A DNA stretch of 64,000 bases from RGIG8244 sp045592785. Lineage in GTDB: Bacteria > Verrucomicrobiota > Lentisphaeria > Victivallales > UBA1829. This document shows, piece by piece, positions 24,356 to 33,299 of the stretch (position 1 is its first letter; each line of letters opens with the position of its first letter). Under the pieces are notes generated by a model, which worked only from the letters and a program-made list of their open reading frames with translations, was not told where the DNA came from and ran no database searches. The DNA lies in the NCBI GenBank assembly GCA_045592785.1, contig JAZNVL010000060.1:69362-133361 (forward strand). The letters run 5' to 3'. The position numbers were made by a program, and so were the translations under genes.

Positions 24356-26541
24356 ACGGAAAGTGCAAAGAGTACATGTGTTCCCGGATGATCCGGGGTC
24401 CCGATTTCCAGACTGCGGATCTCTTTCTTCTCACCGAAGGGCAGTTCCATGACGTATGCACCACATTCGTTCAGGGGATTGGTCCACGCGATCCGGGTGT
24501 GTTCCGATTGCCACGGGGCGGCGTAATGATAGTCGGAGACCAGTTTATCGACTCCGGCATCCACCACGAATTCCTGTTTCGAGCCATCGGCGAAATGAAC
24601 GGTATAAGTCAGCCATTCCCCACTGGTGGGATAGAGCGCCGTATGCAGCACGAAAAGCCGTTTCCCGCTCATATTGATATTCACCGTGACCGGCGCACTT
24701 TTCTTTGTCATACCGATCACCTGTTCATTGATATGGAAATACACACCTTTGAATGTGCCGTCCCCGATAAGATCGGCGAACGATCCGCTCAAAAGACCTT
24801 CCCCGGTTTTCCGGTTGTGAATGAGTTCCATCTTTGCCGTCTGTTCCAGAGAAACGGGGATGGCGATCTCTGCACCGGTGAAGTCCGGGACCGTGGTTTC
24901 CAACGGCGAAAGATCACAGGGCAGACCGGCACATGTGGTTCCGTCCCACGGGTAATCGGGAATGACTTTCGAGGTCCACGGGGGCAGAGTCAGTGTTTCG
25001 CCATTGGGGAGAGTGAATGTATTTTCTTTGTCATACCAGTTGAAGACACCCAGTTTTCCGTTTGACCAGATCATGGAGGAGAAATCATCTGCGCCGCCGG
25101 ACTGGAAGTCGGGAATGTAATACGTTTCGTTTTTGCCGGCGTTATCCCACACGGAACGGAGCAGTTGTTTCCGTTCTTCTGTGAGGAGTGCGATCTCATC
25201 ACTGTCGAGGAGTGTACTCCCGGTCAGAGTCAGGAAATCCGCCCAGATCTTTGCCTGGGAGAAGGTGAGATTGCCTTTTTTGTTGTCCAGATCGGTACTG
25301 GATTCCTTTCCGCGCACGACCAGATAATCGGTGTCGCACTGATACCATTTCCGGTGGAACGGGGCGGATGCCATGAAACAGCCCGCGCTCATACGGATCG
25401 AATTTCCATGGGGACTGACATCGGGTTCCACGCGCATCCCGTCCACATGTCCGATACAGGGTCCGAACACGGCGGAACAGCCCAGGATATAAGTGGATTC
25501 CCCGGCTTCTTCCCGGATCGCATTCATACAGCGATGGAACCGTTCGAGGGGAGTCATGGGGTTTTTGGAAGCGATCGCTCTGACCCCGGCTGCCAGGAAG
25601 TCCATTTTGAAATAAACGATTCCCATTTTCACATATTCCCGGACACAGTTCCGGATGTATTCCAGCGGTCCATCCTGGGAGAAATCCAGCAGATAATATC
25701 TTGTTCCATCGTGATGATACAGGGATCCATCCGGGTTTTTGATGAACCAGTCCGGGTGTTCCTCCAGGACTTTTGTGTTATCTTCGACGAGGAAAGGAGC
25801 CATCCAGAGTCCGGTCTTGATCCCTTCCTGTTTCATTCTGTTTACAACGGCTTCGATCCCGTTGGGGAATTTTTCCGGATAGACATCCAGCCAGTCGCCC
25901 CAGAGAGAATACCCGTCATCGATCTGCAGGAGATCGGCACCGGGATACAACGCGCGGGCATTCTGTATGTTCCGGATCAGATCTTCATCGGTAAATTTCA
26001 AGGCATAATAATCCCAGGAACCCCATCCGCGCCAGTTGCATAAATTGAGTTTATGGGTTTGTTTCGCAGCCACATGATCGGCATAACGGTCCAACGCCGC
26101 CCGTTCGGTTTCTGCATGACAGAAGAAGACTTCTTCCAGCGGGATGGATTCGTTTTCGCCGAAGAGCTTTCCGTCACCGAAAAACCGGATCGTCACGGAC
26201 CCGTTCCGGATGATCATATCGCAGGAGAAGATGTTCCATGATGCGATCCCGAAGAGCACATATCCGCTGTCCAACGCGGGGAGCATTGCCCATTGTTTGC
26301 AATGGAGCGGAGTCCCGTCAACGTCAGGGAGCAGGAGTTTGCTGCACCGGTTTCCCATTTCGGCGGCACCGATGATGACGAGTCCTTCGGCTTTGATTTT
26401 GTCTTTGAGATCAAAGGTGAGGTCGACGTAAGAGAATTCCTGTTCCGATCCGGTCCGTGTGAGAACGGGTTGTATGGAATCTGCATTTGCTTTCGCTTCT
26501 GCTTTCCAGGCATTTGAACATGTTTCGAGGGAATACTTCAT
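24343..26541 (-). CDS. GH36-type alpha-galactosidase
   Basis: 732 residues: an N-terminal beta-sandwich (~1-160), a TIM barrel (~165-470) and a C-terminal beta region with an extra sandwich-like tail. LLQIDDGYSLWGDW is the strand-3 signature of GH27/GH36. The nucleophile is Asp314 in YFKMDF and the acid/base Asp374 in MRVEPD. It should release terminal alpha-galactose, or a related alpha-sugar, with retention. No signal peptide. The substrate is not certain. Last gene of the ROK-ppx-ppk1 operon, 15 nt after the lipoprotein gene. Confidence 0.85.
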   Translation of the reverse strand: MKYSLETCSNAWKAEAKANADSIQPVLTRTGSEQEFSYVDLTFDLKDKIKAEGLVIIGAAEMGNRCSKLLLPDVDGTPLHCKQWAMLPALDSGYVLFGIASWNIFSCDMIIRNGSVTIRFFGDGKLFGENESIPLEEVFFCHAETERAALDRYADHVAAKQTHKLNLCNWRGWGSWDYYALKFTDEDLIRNIQNARALYPGADLLQIDDGYSLWGDWLDVYPEKFPNGIEAVVNRMKQEGIKTGLWMAPFLVEDNTKVLEEHPDWFIKNPDGSLYHHDGTRYYLLDFSQDGPLEYIRNCVREYVKMGIVYFKMDFLAAGVRAIASKNPMTPLERFHRCMNAIREEAGESTYILGCSAVFGPCIGHVDGMRVEPDVSPHGNSIRMSAGCFMASAPFHRKWYQCDTDYLVVRGKESSTDLDNKKGNLTFSQAKIWADFLTLTGSTLLDSDEIALLTEERKQLLRSVWDNAGKNETYYIPDFQSGGADDFSSMIWSNGKLGVFNWYDKENTFTLPNGETLTLPPWTSKVIPDYPWDGTTCAGLPCDLSPLETTVPDFTGAEIAIPVSLEQTAKMELIHNRKTGEGLLSGSFADLIGDGTFKGVYFHINEQVIGMTKKSAPVTVNINMSGKRLFVLHTALYPTSGEWLTYTVHFADGSKQEFVVDAGVDKLVSDYHYAAPWQSEHTRIAWTNPLNECGAYVMELPFGEKKEIRSLEIGTPDHPGTHVLFALSVCKS

Positions 26542-26556
26542 ATAAAAAACCTTTCG

Positions 26557-26994
26557 TTAAAATCTGGTATCGTTTTTCCATGCGCCATGCTGATCACATT
26601 GCAAACGGATCAAGACAGTCTCCTGTTCCGTTTTGAATTGATATTCCGCATGATCGGTGGTTTCCTGTTTTTCCTTTGCCGGGTGAAGTTCTCCGGACTG
26701 GAAACGGTTCTTCAATTCTCCGGAAAATATTTGGAGCACATCGTCTTCCGTCATGCCGGGATCCCGCAGGAGATAATGATTGACCGTTGCATTCCGGACC
26801 CGGTCCGTGGAGAGTGTGAAGAAACTTTTTACATCGCCTTTTTTCATGGCGTCCGTCAGGTCCGCGGCGACGGCATCGGGTGTATTACGCTGGCGGAGTT
26901 TCCGGATCAGTTCCATATCCTGCAGATTGCGGTCTTTGCACGCACTCAATACAAGGATGAGTCCGGCGCAGAGAAAAAGCAGATATTGTTTCAT
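26557..26994 (-). CDS. Lipoprotein of unknown function
   Basis: 145 residues with lipobox LSAC (Cys19) after a hydrophobic segment. The mature sequence is charged and helical at first (DLTDAMKKGDVKSFFTLS), then beta-rich, compatible with an NTF2/DUF-type stress domain, but I do not recognise the family. Its ATG overlaps the ppk1 stop by 4 nt, so it is coupled to polyphosphate kinase. Confidence 0.65.
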   Translation of the reverse strand: MKQYLLFLCAGLILVLSACKDRNLQDMELIRKLRQRNTPDAVAADLTDAMKKGDVKSFFTLSTDRVRNATVNHYLLRDPGMTEDDVLQIFSGELKNRFQSGELHPAKEKQETTDHAEYQFKTEQETVLIRLQCDQHGAWKNDTRF

Positions 26995-29138
26995 TGATCC
27001 TTCTCCGTTTTGAGTTTGAATACGGTCAGACGGCTCTTTTTCATACGTTCCGGGTCATTGAAGCGGAGATACCGCATCCGGTAGTAATCATAAAGCACAT
27101 ACTGACTCCGTGTGGATTCGTATTTCTTTTGCATGATGGTGGAAGAAAACAGGTTTTCCCCGGTCATACGGCGTCCTTTTCTCCGGTCTGCCAACTGGGT
27201 TCGCAGAATAAAATCCAGTTCGGCACGGATCTCCGGATTCACCACAGGGAAGAGCGTTTCGATACGCCGCCGCAGGTTGCGCGGCATAATGTCGGCACTG
27301 CCCATAAAGTATTCCGGTGCGCCGTTATTGGCAAAGTAATAGATCCGGCTGTGTTCCAGAAAACGGTCCAGAATACTGACGATCCGGATGTTGTCACGTC
27401 CCCGCGGGGAGAGGGCATAGGGATTGATCCCGCAGATGCCCCGGACGATGATCTCGATCTTCACGTTGTTTTCCGCAGCGTGGTAAAGGTGTTCGATCAC
27501 CTCGTAATCGATCAGGGAATTGACTTTGAGAATGATGTGTCCCGGATTGTTTCTTGTGGCGATCCGGGCTTCCCGGTCGATCAGAAAAAGCAACCGTTCC
27601 AGCATGGTGTAAGGCGCAACAAGAAGTTGTCCCCACTGGGGCGGATCGGAGAATCCGGTGATCACATTGAAGAGGGAAGCCACATCCTGCGCCAGTTGAT
27701 TGTCGGCGGAAAAATACCCGATATCCGTATACTGCCGCGCGGTCCGTTCGTTATAATTCCCGGTACTCAAATGCACATACCGTCGGATCCCGGCGGCTTC
27801 TTTCCGCACGATGAGCAGGGCTTTGCAATGGACCTTGAGATTGGCGATCCCGTACACCACATGGGCTCCGGCTTCTGCCAGTTCCATGGCGCCGCGCATA
27901 TTGTTTTCTTCATCGAACCGGGCTTTGATCTCAAAGAGGACCGTGACTTGTTTCCCGTTCCGTGCCGCTTTTTCCAGTGCCGCAATGACCGGCGAATTCT
28001 TGCTGACACGGTACAACGTCTGTTTGATGGCAAGGACATCCGGATCTTCTGCCGCTTCCTCCAGAAGCCGGACCACCGGATCAAAGGATTCATAGGGCAG
28101 ATGCGTGATGAACGAGCCTTTCTCCCGGATCCGCGTGAACATGGATTTCGCATCTTCGCAGGCGACCGATGCCAGAGGCGGCATGGGCTGTGCTGCCAGA
28201 TGGGTGAACCCGGGCAGGGCAGCCAGCTGGAACATGGCTTTCAGGTTCAGCAGTCCGTTGATACGGATCACCTGACTGCGGCTGACATCCAGCATTTTCA
28301 TCAGCCATTTGCCGGAGACATCGGAAATACTGCCTGCCACTTCCAGCCGGACCACGGAGCGTTTCGGACGGGATTGCAGGGCGATCTGCATTTCGGTCAG
28401 CAGGTCCGCGATGGATTCTTCGTCAATGGAAAAGTCCATATCCCGTGTGATGCGAAACGGGGTACATTCCAGGATCTCATAGCCGCGGAACAAGCCTTCC
28501 AGATTGTGGGCGATGAGTTCCTCCGATGCAAGAAAGATCCCGCCGGGCTGTTCCGAATCATCCAACCGCAGAAAACGGGGAACGTTGGAGGGGACCTGCA
28601 TGACTGCGAATTGTTCTTTCCCGTTCCGTTTCATACGGATCAGCAGTTCCAGTTCCAGGTTCGGGATCAGGGGGAAGGGGTGTGAGGGGTCGATGCCGAT
28701 GGGAGTCAATACGGGCAGGATCTCTCTTGCGAACAGGTTTTTTGCTGTATGCTGTAAATCTTTGGAGAGTTCTTCCCAGTTGGCAACATAGATCCCGTGT
28801 GTGCGCAGGGCAGGGAGGATCTTTGCGTTGAGTGTACGGTATTGACTGCCCACCAGTTCCCGGATCCGTTTGTTCAGTTTTTTCAGCAATTCTTCGGGTC
28901 GATACGTGTATTCCCCGTAGATCTCCTGGGGCTGATGCGGATCCTGACGGTACAACCCTGCGACACGGACCATGAAGAATTCATCCAGATTACTGGAGAA
29001 AATGGAGATGAACTTCAACTGTTCCAGCAGGGGATTGCCGGGATCCTTTGCTTCTTCCAGGACCCGTGCATTGAATTCCAGCCAGCTTACATCCCGGCTG
29101 ATGAAACGTTCTTCCGATCGGGGGGTATTCTTGCGCAT
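26991..29138 (-). CDS. ppk1: Polyphosphate kinase 1
   Basis: Reversibly makes polyphosphate from ATP at the inner membrane. N-terminal SRDVSWLEFNARVLEEA, central HLSTGNYNERTARQYTDIG with the phosphorylated His, and FLEHSRIYYF with the second active-site His are conserved. Two ATG codons compete: 29150 has no ribosome site, whereas 29138 has GGAG 6 nt before it and is chosen (715 residues). The gene begins within 14 nt of the ppx stop. Confidence 0.96.
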   Translation of the reverse strand: MRKNTPRSEERFISRDVSWLEFNARVLEEAKDPGNPLLEQLKFISIFSSNLDEFFMVRVAGLYRQDPHQPQEIYGEYTYRPEELLKKLNKRIRELVGSQYRTLNAKILPALRTHGIYVANWEELSKDLQHTAKNLFAREILPVLTPIGIDPSHPFPLIPNLELELLIRMKRNGKEQFAVMQVPSNVPRFLRLDDSEQPGGIFLASEELIAHNLEGLFRGYEILECTPFRITRDMDFSIDEESIADLLTEMQIALQSRPKRSVVRLEVAGSISDVSGKWLMKMLDVSRSQVIRINGLLNLKAMFQLAALPGFTHLAAQPMPPLASVACEDAKSMFTRIREKGSFITHLPYESFDPVVRLLEEAAEDPDVLAIKQTLYRVSKNSPVIAALEKAARNGKQVTVLFEIKARFDEENNMRGAMELAEAGAHVVYGIANLKVHCKALLIVRKEAAGIRRYVHLSTGNYNERTARQYTDIGYFSADNQLAQDVASLFNVITGFSDPPQWGQLLVAPYTMLERLLFLIDREARIATRNNPGHIILKVNSLIDYEVIEHLYHAAENNVKIEIIVRGICGINPYALSPRGRDNIRIVSILDRFLEHSRIYYFANNGAPEYFMGSADIMPRNLRRRIETLFPVVNPEIRAELDFILRTQLADRRKGRRMTGENLFSSTIMQKKYESTRSQYVLYDYYRMRYLRFNDPERMKKSRLTVFKLKTEKDQ

Positions 29139-29151
29139 TCTGTACTCCATT

Positions 29152-30705
29152 TTATTGCAGGATCACCTGCATCGCGAACACATAAAAGAAATAATCCAGA
29201 TCCGCCGATTCGGTCGGACCGGAAACAGGGAACGAGCGGGCCCCTTCACCACGGATCAGGATCCGGTCGCCATCTGTACGCAGTTTCAGGCGTTCCGCCG
29301 TGATCCCGCGCAGGGATAAAAGACATGCGATTCGCAGTATGGCGGAAAGTTTCAGAATGATCCCGCGCGTTTCACCGGGAAGAGCCTGAAAGTTATGATG
29401 CTGGGCTTTCGGTTCCGATTTCCGGTGATAGCGGACCGTGAAGGAGACGATCTCCCGTTCGACCAGCGAGATACCCGGTATTTCCGTGGCATTGATGATA
29501 TACGCGGAATGTTTATGATACGCCTGATTGTTGAGGTAAAGTCCGCATTTGTGCAGAATGGCGGCGATCCGGAGCAACAGCAGTTCCCGTTTGCCCAGAC
29601 CATGCAGTTTCGCCAGTTTCCGGAAAAGGAACACAGCATTCGCTTCCACCCGGTTCAGAAATTCCGTATCGCAACGGTATTTTGCCGCGACCGACCGGAC
29701 AAGTCCCAGAGTTTGGTCTTCGAAATCATCTTTCCCCGTCAGGATCTCGTTGGCAAAGTCAAACATCAACCCCTGTTTCAGGGAGATCATGGGGATCAGC
29801 AGTTCACGGGCTTCCGTGACACGGAACAATTCGCTCAAAAGAATGGCGCAGGGCATGACCGCTTCCGCCAGTTCCTGCCGGACCGTGTTATGGCTTGCCG
29901 TTTCGCTGATGGCAAGTTCATCCAGGGAATCCCGCAGCGATTCAAACTCCTTCCGGGTGATCCGGCAGACATCGGATGTGATCTCGCCTTTCCCGGAGTT
30001 CCGGAAATACATCCGCAGGAGCATACGGACCGATGCCCCCATGGCGACCAGCATTTCCCCGTGAAGATCGACCCCGGACTGTTCCAGATCGCTGAACGCA
30101 GATGCGATCACCGGTGTCATGGTATCCCGCAGCGATGCCACCGAAGAGACACCGGAGAGGTTTTCCAGAATACGCAACGTGCCGATCTTCAATGTTTCCG
30201 TGAACGTCATGGAGCCGTTGTTATATGTGCTGACCTGACACGCACCGGTTCCGATATCGGCGATCATGGCTTTCTTCCGGTCGAATCCGCAGGTCTCGGG
30301 CAGCGTATTGGTCACGGAAAGATAATTCAATCGGGCTTCATCGGAGCCTTCGTAAAGTTGTACCCGGATCCCCGTGGCATGACGGATCCGTTCCAGAAGG
30401 ATCTCTGCGTTGGAGGCTTCCCGGACTGCACTGGTCGCCACGGCACGACATTCCGTTACGCCGTACTCCTGCATTTTCAGACGGAAGTTTTCAAAAATAT
30501 CGCAGAGGATCCGGATGGACCCGGCACTCACTGCTCCCGTATGGAATACGTTGGAACCCAACGGGACCGAGACATTCAGGTCTTCCAGTATCTCGATGAC
30601 ACCGGGCGCGGGACCGCATTGTGCGATCAGCATACGCGCGGAATGTGCGCCCAGGTCGATGGCTCCCAGGACCACCGGATGACGTTTTGATTGCGGCACG
30701 GTCAC
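29152..30705 (-). CDS. ppx: Exopolyphosphatase (Ppx/GppA family)
   Basis: 517 residues: an ASKHA-fold N-terminal pair of subdomains (VLGAIDLGAHSARMLIA, then MIADIGTGACQVS) and a C-terminal HD-like helical domain (RIAAILHKCGLYL). The family removes terminal phosphate from polyphosphate or hydrolyses pppGpp. The GTG start at 30705 overlaps the ROK stop as GTGA; the next in-frame GTG at 30699 is an alternative with better ribosome-site spacing. Directly followed by ppk1. Confidence 0.9.
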   Translation of the reverse strand: MTVPQSKRHPVVLGAIDLGAHSARMLIAQCGPAPGVIEILEDLNVSVPLGSNVFHTGAVSAGSIRILCDIFENFRLKMQEYGVTECRAVATSAVREASNAEILLERIRHATGIRVQLYEGSDEARLNYLSVTNTLPETCGFDRKKAMIADIGTGACQVSTYNNGSMTFTETLKIGTLRILENLSGVSSVASLRDTMTPVIASAFSDLEQSGVDLHGEMLVAMGASVRMLLRMYFRNSGKGEITSDVCRITRKEFESLRDSLDELAISETASHNTVRQELAEAVMPCAILLSELFRVTEARELLIPMISLKQGLMFDFANEILTGKDDFEDQTLGLVRSVAAKYRCDTEFLNRVEANAVFLFRKLAKLHGLGKRELLLLRIAAILHKCGLYLNNQAYHKHSAYIINATEIPGISLVEREIVSFTVRYHRKSEPKAQHHNFQALPGETRGIILKLSAILRIACLLSLRGITAERLKLRTDGDRILIRGEGARSFPVSGPTESADLDYFFYVFAMQVILQ

Positions 30706-31679
30706 ACCTCACCTTTTTTGCGTGCAAGGATGGTCGCACCCAATGCCACAGCGGTATCACCCAGCGCGGAGAACCGGATCTGTATTTTCGCCGGGTCAAG
30801 CCCGAAAAGATGTTCGTTGAAACTGTTGCGGAACACCGGAAGGATCTCATTGCCCATGGATTCGATCACTCCGCCGCCCAGAATAAAACAATCCGGTGCG
30901 AGAACGGAGGCGACACCTGCTGCCGCCACCCCAAGCATGTACGCGCCCTTATTGACTGCGGCGACCACTGCCGGGTCATCGGCACGATAGGCTTTTGCCA
31001 GATGTTTGCTCTTGATATTCCGGCTGTTCTTGTTGAATTTATCCGGGGAGAGACAGGTCTTGACACCCTGTTGGAACACGGATTTCTTGATGGCTTTCAC
31101 AAATGCCACTTTACTGCAATAGGCTTCCGCACAACCCTTGTGTCCGCAGGCACAACGGCGTCCGCCCTGCTTGACGATCACATGCCCGAATTCCCCGGCA
31201 AGCCCGGAGTTCCCGGCGTGAAGTTTTCCGTTGATCATGATCCCCCCGCCCAATCCGGTTCCCACGCAATACCCGGCGACCGTGGAAAATCCCTGTGCGG
31301 CACCGCAATAATATTCCGCCAGTACACCAAGATTCCCGTCGTTGCCCAGGTAAACTTCCCGGTTCAGTTTGTGAAAAAAGAAATCTTTCAGCGAAGCATT
31401 CTTCCAGCCCAGATTGGTGGCATGATAACAATCACCCGTCAGAGGATCCACAGGGGAGGGGATGGCAACGCCGATATGAGGTACATCTTCCAGAGTCAGC
31501 CCCAACGGTTCCAGCACGGTTACGCCCAGTGCGATGATATCGGAAACGATCTTTTCGGGTCCTGCTGCGTAATCGGTTTCCGCCTTTGCCTCCCCGATGA
31601 TGTTATGTTTGGAATCTGTTACGACCGCGTAGATTTTTGTCCCGCCCAAATCAATGCCGAGTGCCGGTGAGTTTTTCAT
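30702..31679 (-). CDS. ROK family sugar kinase (glucokinase-like)
   Basis: 325 residues from the ATG at 31679, chosen for AAGGAGAT 9 nt upstream; the frame extends to 31739 without one. Phosphate-binding GIDLGGTK at residues 8-15, a GEFGHVIV segment with catalytic Glu/His, and the zinc motif CACGHKGCAEAYC of ROK proteins are clear. No N-terminal HTH, so it is a kinase, not a repressor. It is first in an operon with ppx, ppk1, a lipoprotein and GH36, which suggests a link between sugar phosphorylation and polyphosphate. Confidence 0.92.
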   Translation of the reverse strand: MKNSPALGIDLGGTKIYAVVTDSKHNIIGEAKAETDYAAGPEKIVSDIIALGVTVLEPLGLTLEDVPHIGVAIPSPVDPLTGDCYHATNLGWKNASLKDFFFHKLNREVYLGNDGNLGVLAEYYCGAAQGFSTVAGYCVGTGLGGGIMINGKLHAGNSGLAGEFGHVIVKQGGRRCACGHKGCAEAYCSKVAFVKAIKKSVFQQGVKTCLSPDKFNKNSRNIKSKHLAKAYRADDPAVVAAVNKGAYMLGVAAAGVASVLAPDCFILGGGVIESMGNEILPVFRNSFNEHLFGLDPAKIQIRFSALGDTAVALGATILARKKGEV

Positions 31680-31783
31680 GCTTGCGATCTCCTTGTATTG
31701 TGTGTTAAGGTACAATACAGCACGATAAGAAAAAGTCAATCCCGCAAACCATGATTTTTTCTCTTTTTTACCCGCGAAAATAT

Positions 31784-31812
31784 TTGATTTTTTTACCCTT
31801 CTGTGATATATT
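31784..31812 (+). promoter_or_regulatory. Promoter of the acetylesterase gene
   Basis: TTGATT at 31784-31789, 17-nt spacer, TATATT at 31807-31812. Confidence 0.6.
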
Positions 31813-31846
31813 TCCCCATCATTCCAACAACTGTGAGGTAATCATT

Positions 31847-32650
31847 ATGAAATTTATTGATCAACAGCCCGTTCCCCTGTGGTCCGGAACCGCTCCCCTT
31901 GCTTTGGGAAATGATCCCGAAGACAATCCCACGCTGACCGTGTTTTATCCCAGACAATGGCGCAGTACCCGGAAAGCAGTGGTGGTCCTCCCCGGTGGCG
32001 GATACGCCTGTCTCTGTCAGCACGAAGGTTACGAATACGCAAAATGGCTCGCCGATAACGGGTATACCGGGATCGTCTGCAATTACCGGGTCCACACCGC
32101 GGAACATCCCTATCATCACCCTGTCATGATCTCCGATGCCGCCCGCGCCATCCGTGTGGTCCGCGCTCATGCAGAAGAACTGGGGATCGATCCCCACAAG
32201 ATCGGGATCATGGGGTCATCCGCCGGCGGACATCTGGCGGCATCCTGTGCCACGCATCATGAGATCGGACTCCGGGAGGAAGGCGAATCCATGGAAAAAG
32301 ACCTGGGGCGTCCCGATTTCACCATTCTCTGTTACGGTGTGCTCACCTTCGGAGAATATACCCATGTGGGGACCCGTACCAATCTGTTGGGTGCGACCCC
32401 GGATCCGGCGCTGGTGGATTTCTTCTCCATGGAAAAAAGTGCCGATTCCCATACGCCCCGCGCGTTCATCTGGCATACCTGGGAAGATCAGGCTGTCCCT
32501 GTGCAGAATTCGCTCCTCTACGCCGCCAGACTCAAAGAAATGGGCGTCCATTGTGACGTGCATATTTACGAACGCGGTGTGCACGGGATCGGGCTTGCCG
32601 GGGGACACCCCTGGACAACGGAACTGCTCCGCTGGCTGGAACAGGTTTGA
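31847..32650 (+). CDS. Alpha/beta-hydrolase, acetyl-xylan/feruloyl esterase type (BD-FAE-like)
   Basis: 267 residues. The oxyanion motif PGGGYA (~49-54), nucleophile Ser125 in GSSAGGH, a late Asp in WEDQAVPV and His in GVHGIGL give a complete triad. This pattern is typical of small cytoplasmic esterases that deacetylate xylo-oligosaccharides. The ATG at 31847 follows GAGGTAAT; the longer frame to 31751 covers the promoter. It is divergent from the ROK operon. Confidence 0.85.
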   Translation: MKFIDQQPVPLWSGTAPLALGNDPEDNPTLTVFYPRQWRSTRKAVVVLPGGGYACLCQHEGYEYAKWLADNGYTGIVCNYRVHTAEHPYHHPVMISDAARAIRVVRAHAEELGIDPHKIGIMGSSAGGHLAASCATHHEIGLREEGESMEKDLGRPDFTILCYGVLTFGEYTHVGTRTNLLGATPDPALVDFFSMEKSADSHTPRAFIWHTWEDQAVPVQNSLLYAARLKEMGVHCDVHIYERGVHGIGLAGGHPWTTELLRWLEQV

Positions 32651-33298
32651 TCAATTCCAATCGTACGGTGTGACAGCCGCACCGTATTGATCCAGAAGTT
32701 TGAAATATCCGGCGCAGGGGATCTCCTTTGCGCCGAAACTTTTTGTCGTCTCTGTGACCATTTGCGTATCAAGCAGGATAAAGCCCCGTTCTTTCAGCAG
32801 TTCCACCGTTTTCACCAGAACGTATTTCGATGCCCCGCTGACGTGATAGAACATGCTTTCCCCGCAGAAGATCCTGCCGCAGACGATCCCGTACAATCCG
32901 CCCGCAAGCGTTCCGTCCGGAAGATATGCCTCGAAACTGTGCGCCATTTTCTGACGGTGAAATTCACAATAGGTCCGGATGATCTTCGACGTGATCCAGG
33001 TCCCGTCCTGATCCGGACGGGGCTGTTCCGCACAGTTCCGGATCACGCGCTCAAATGCCGTATTGATCCGGAATGTGAACGGGAACTTTTTCATATCTTT
33101 CCGCAGAGACCGGGGAATATGGAACTCATCCAGCATCAGGATGCCCCGCTGCCGGGGAGATGCCCAGAGAATACTTTCCTCTTCATAAGGCCAGGGGAAG
33201 ATCCCGCGGGCATACGCCTCCTGCAGCATGGCGCAGTTCAGAGTACGGGAAACAGCGATATAATCATTGTCCGCTTTCCGCGGGTCCGGGAAGATCAT
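32651..33298 (-). CDS. aat: Leucyl/phenylalanyl-tRNA--protein transferase
   Basis: Adds Leu or Phe to N-terminal Lys/Arg of proteins, marking them for ClpS-ClpAP. The conserved GIFPWPYEEESILWASPRQRGIL stretch (read in two parts) and GGLYGIVCGRIFCGESMFY identify it. The ATG at 33298 is preferred because AGGCGG lies 6 nt before it; an upstream ATG at 33322 lies inside the MATE gene. 215 residues, usual length. It is 1 nt after the MATE stop. Confidence 0.95.
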   Translation of the reverse strand: MIFPDPRKADNDYIAVSRTLNCAMLQEAYARGIFPWPYEEESILWASPRQRGILMLDEFHIPRSLRKDMKKFPFTFRINTAFERVIRNCAEQPRPDQDGTWITSKIIRTYCEFHRQKMAHSFEAYLPDGTLAGGLYGIVCGRIFCGESMFYHVSGASKYVLVKTVELLKERGFILLDTQMVTETTKSFGAKEIPCAGYFKLLDQYGAAVTPYDWN

Positions 33299-33299
33299 C

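Noticed and set aside
26994..28685. 563-codon plus-strand frame opposite ppk1
   Set aside because: Shadow of ppk1, rich in Asp/His/Phe.
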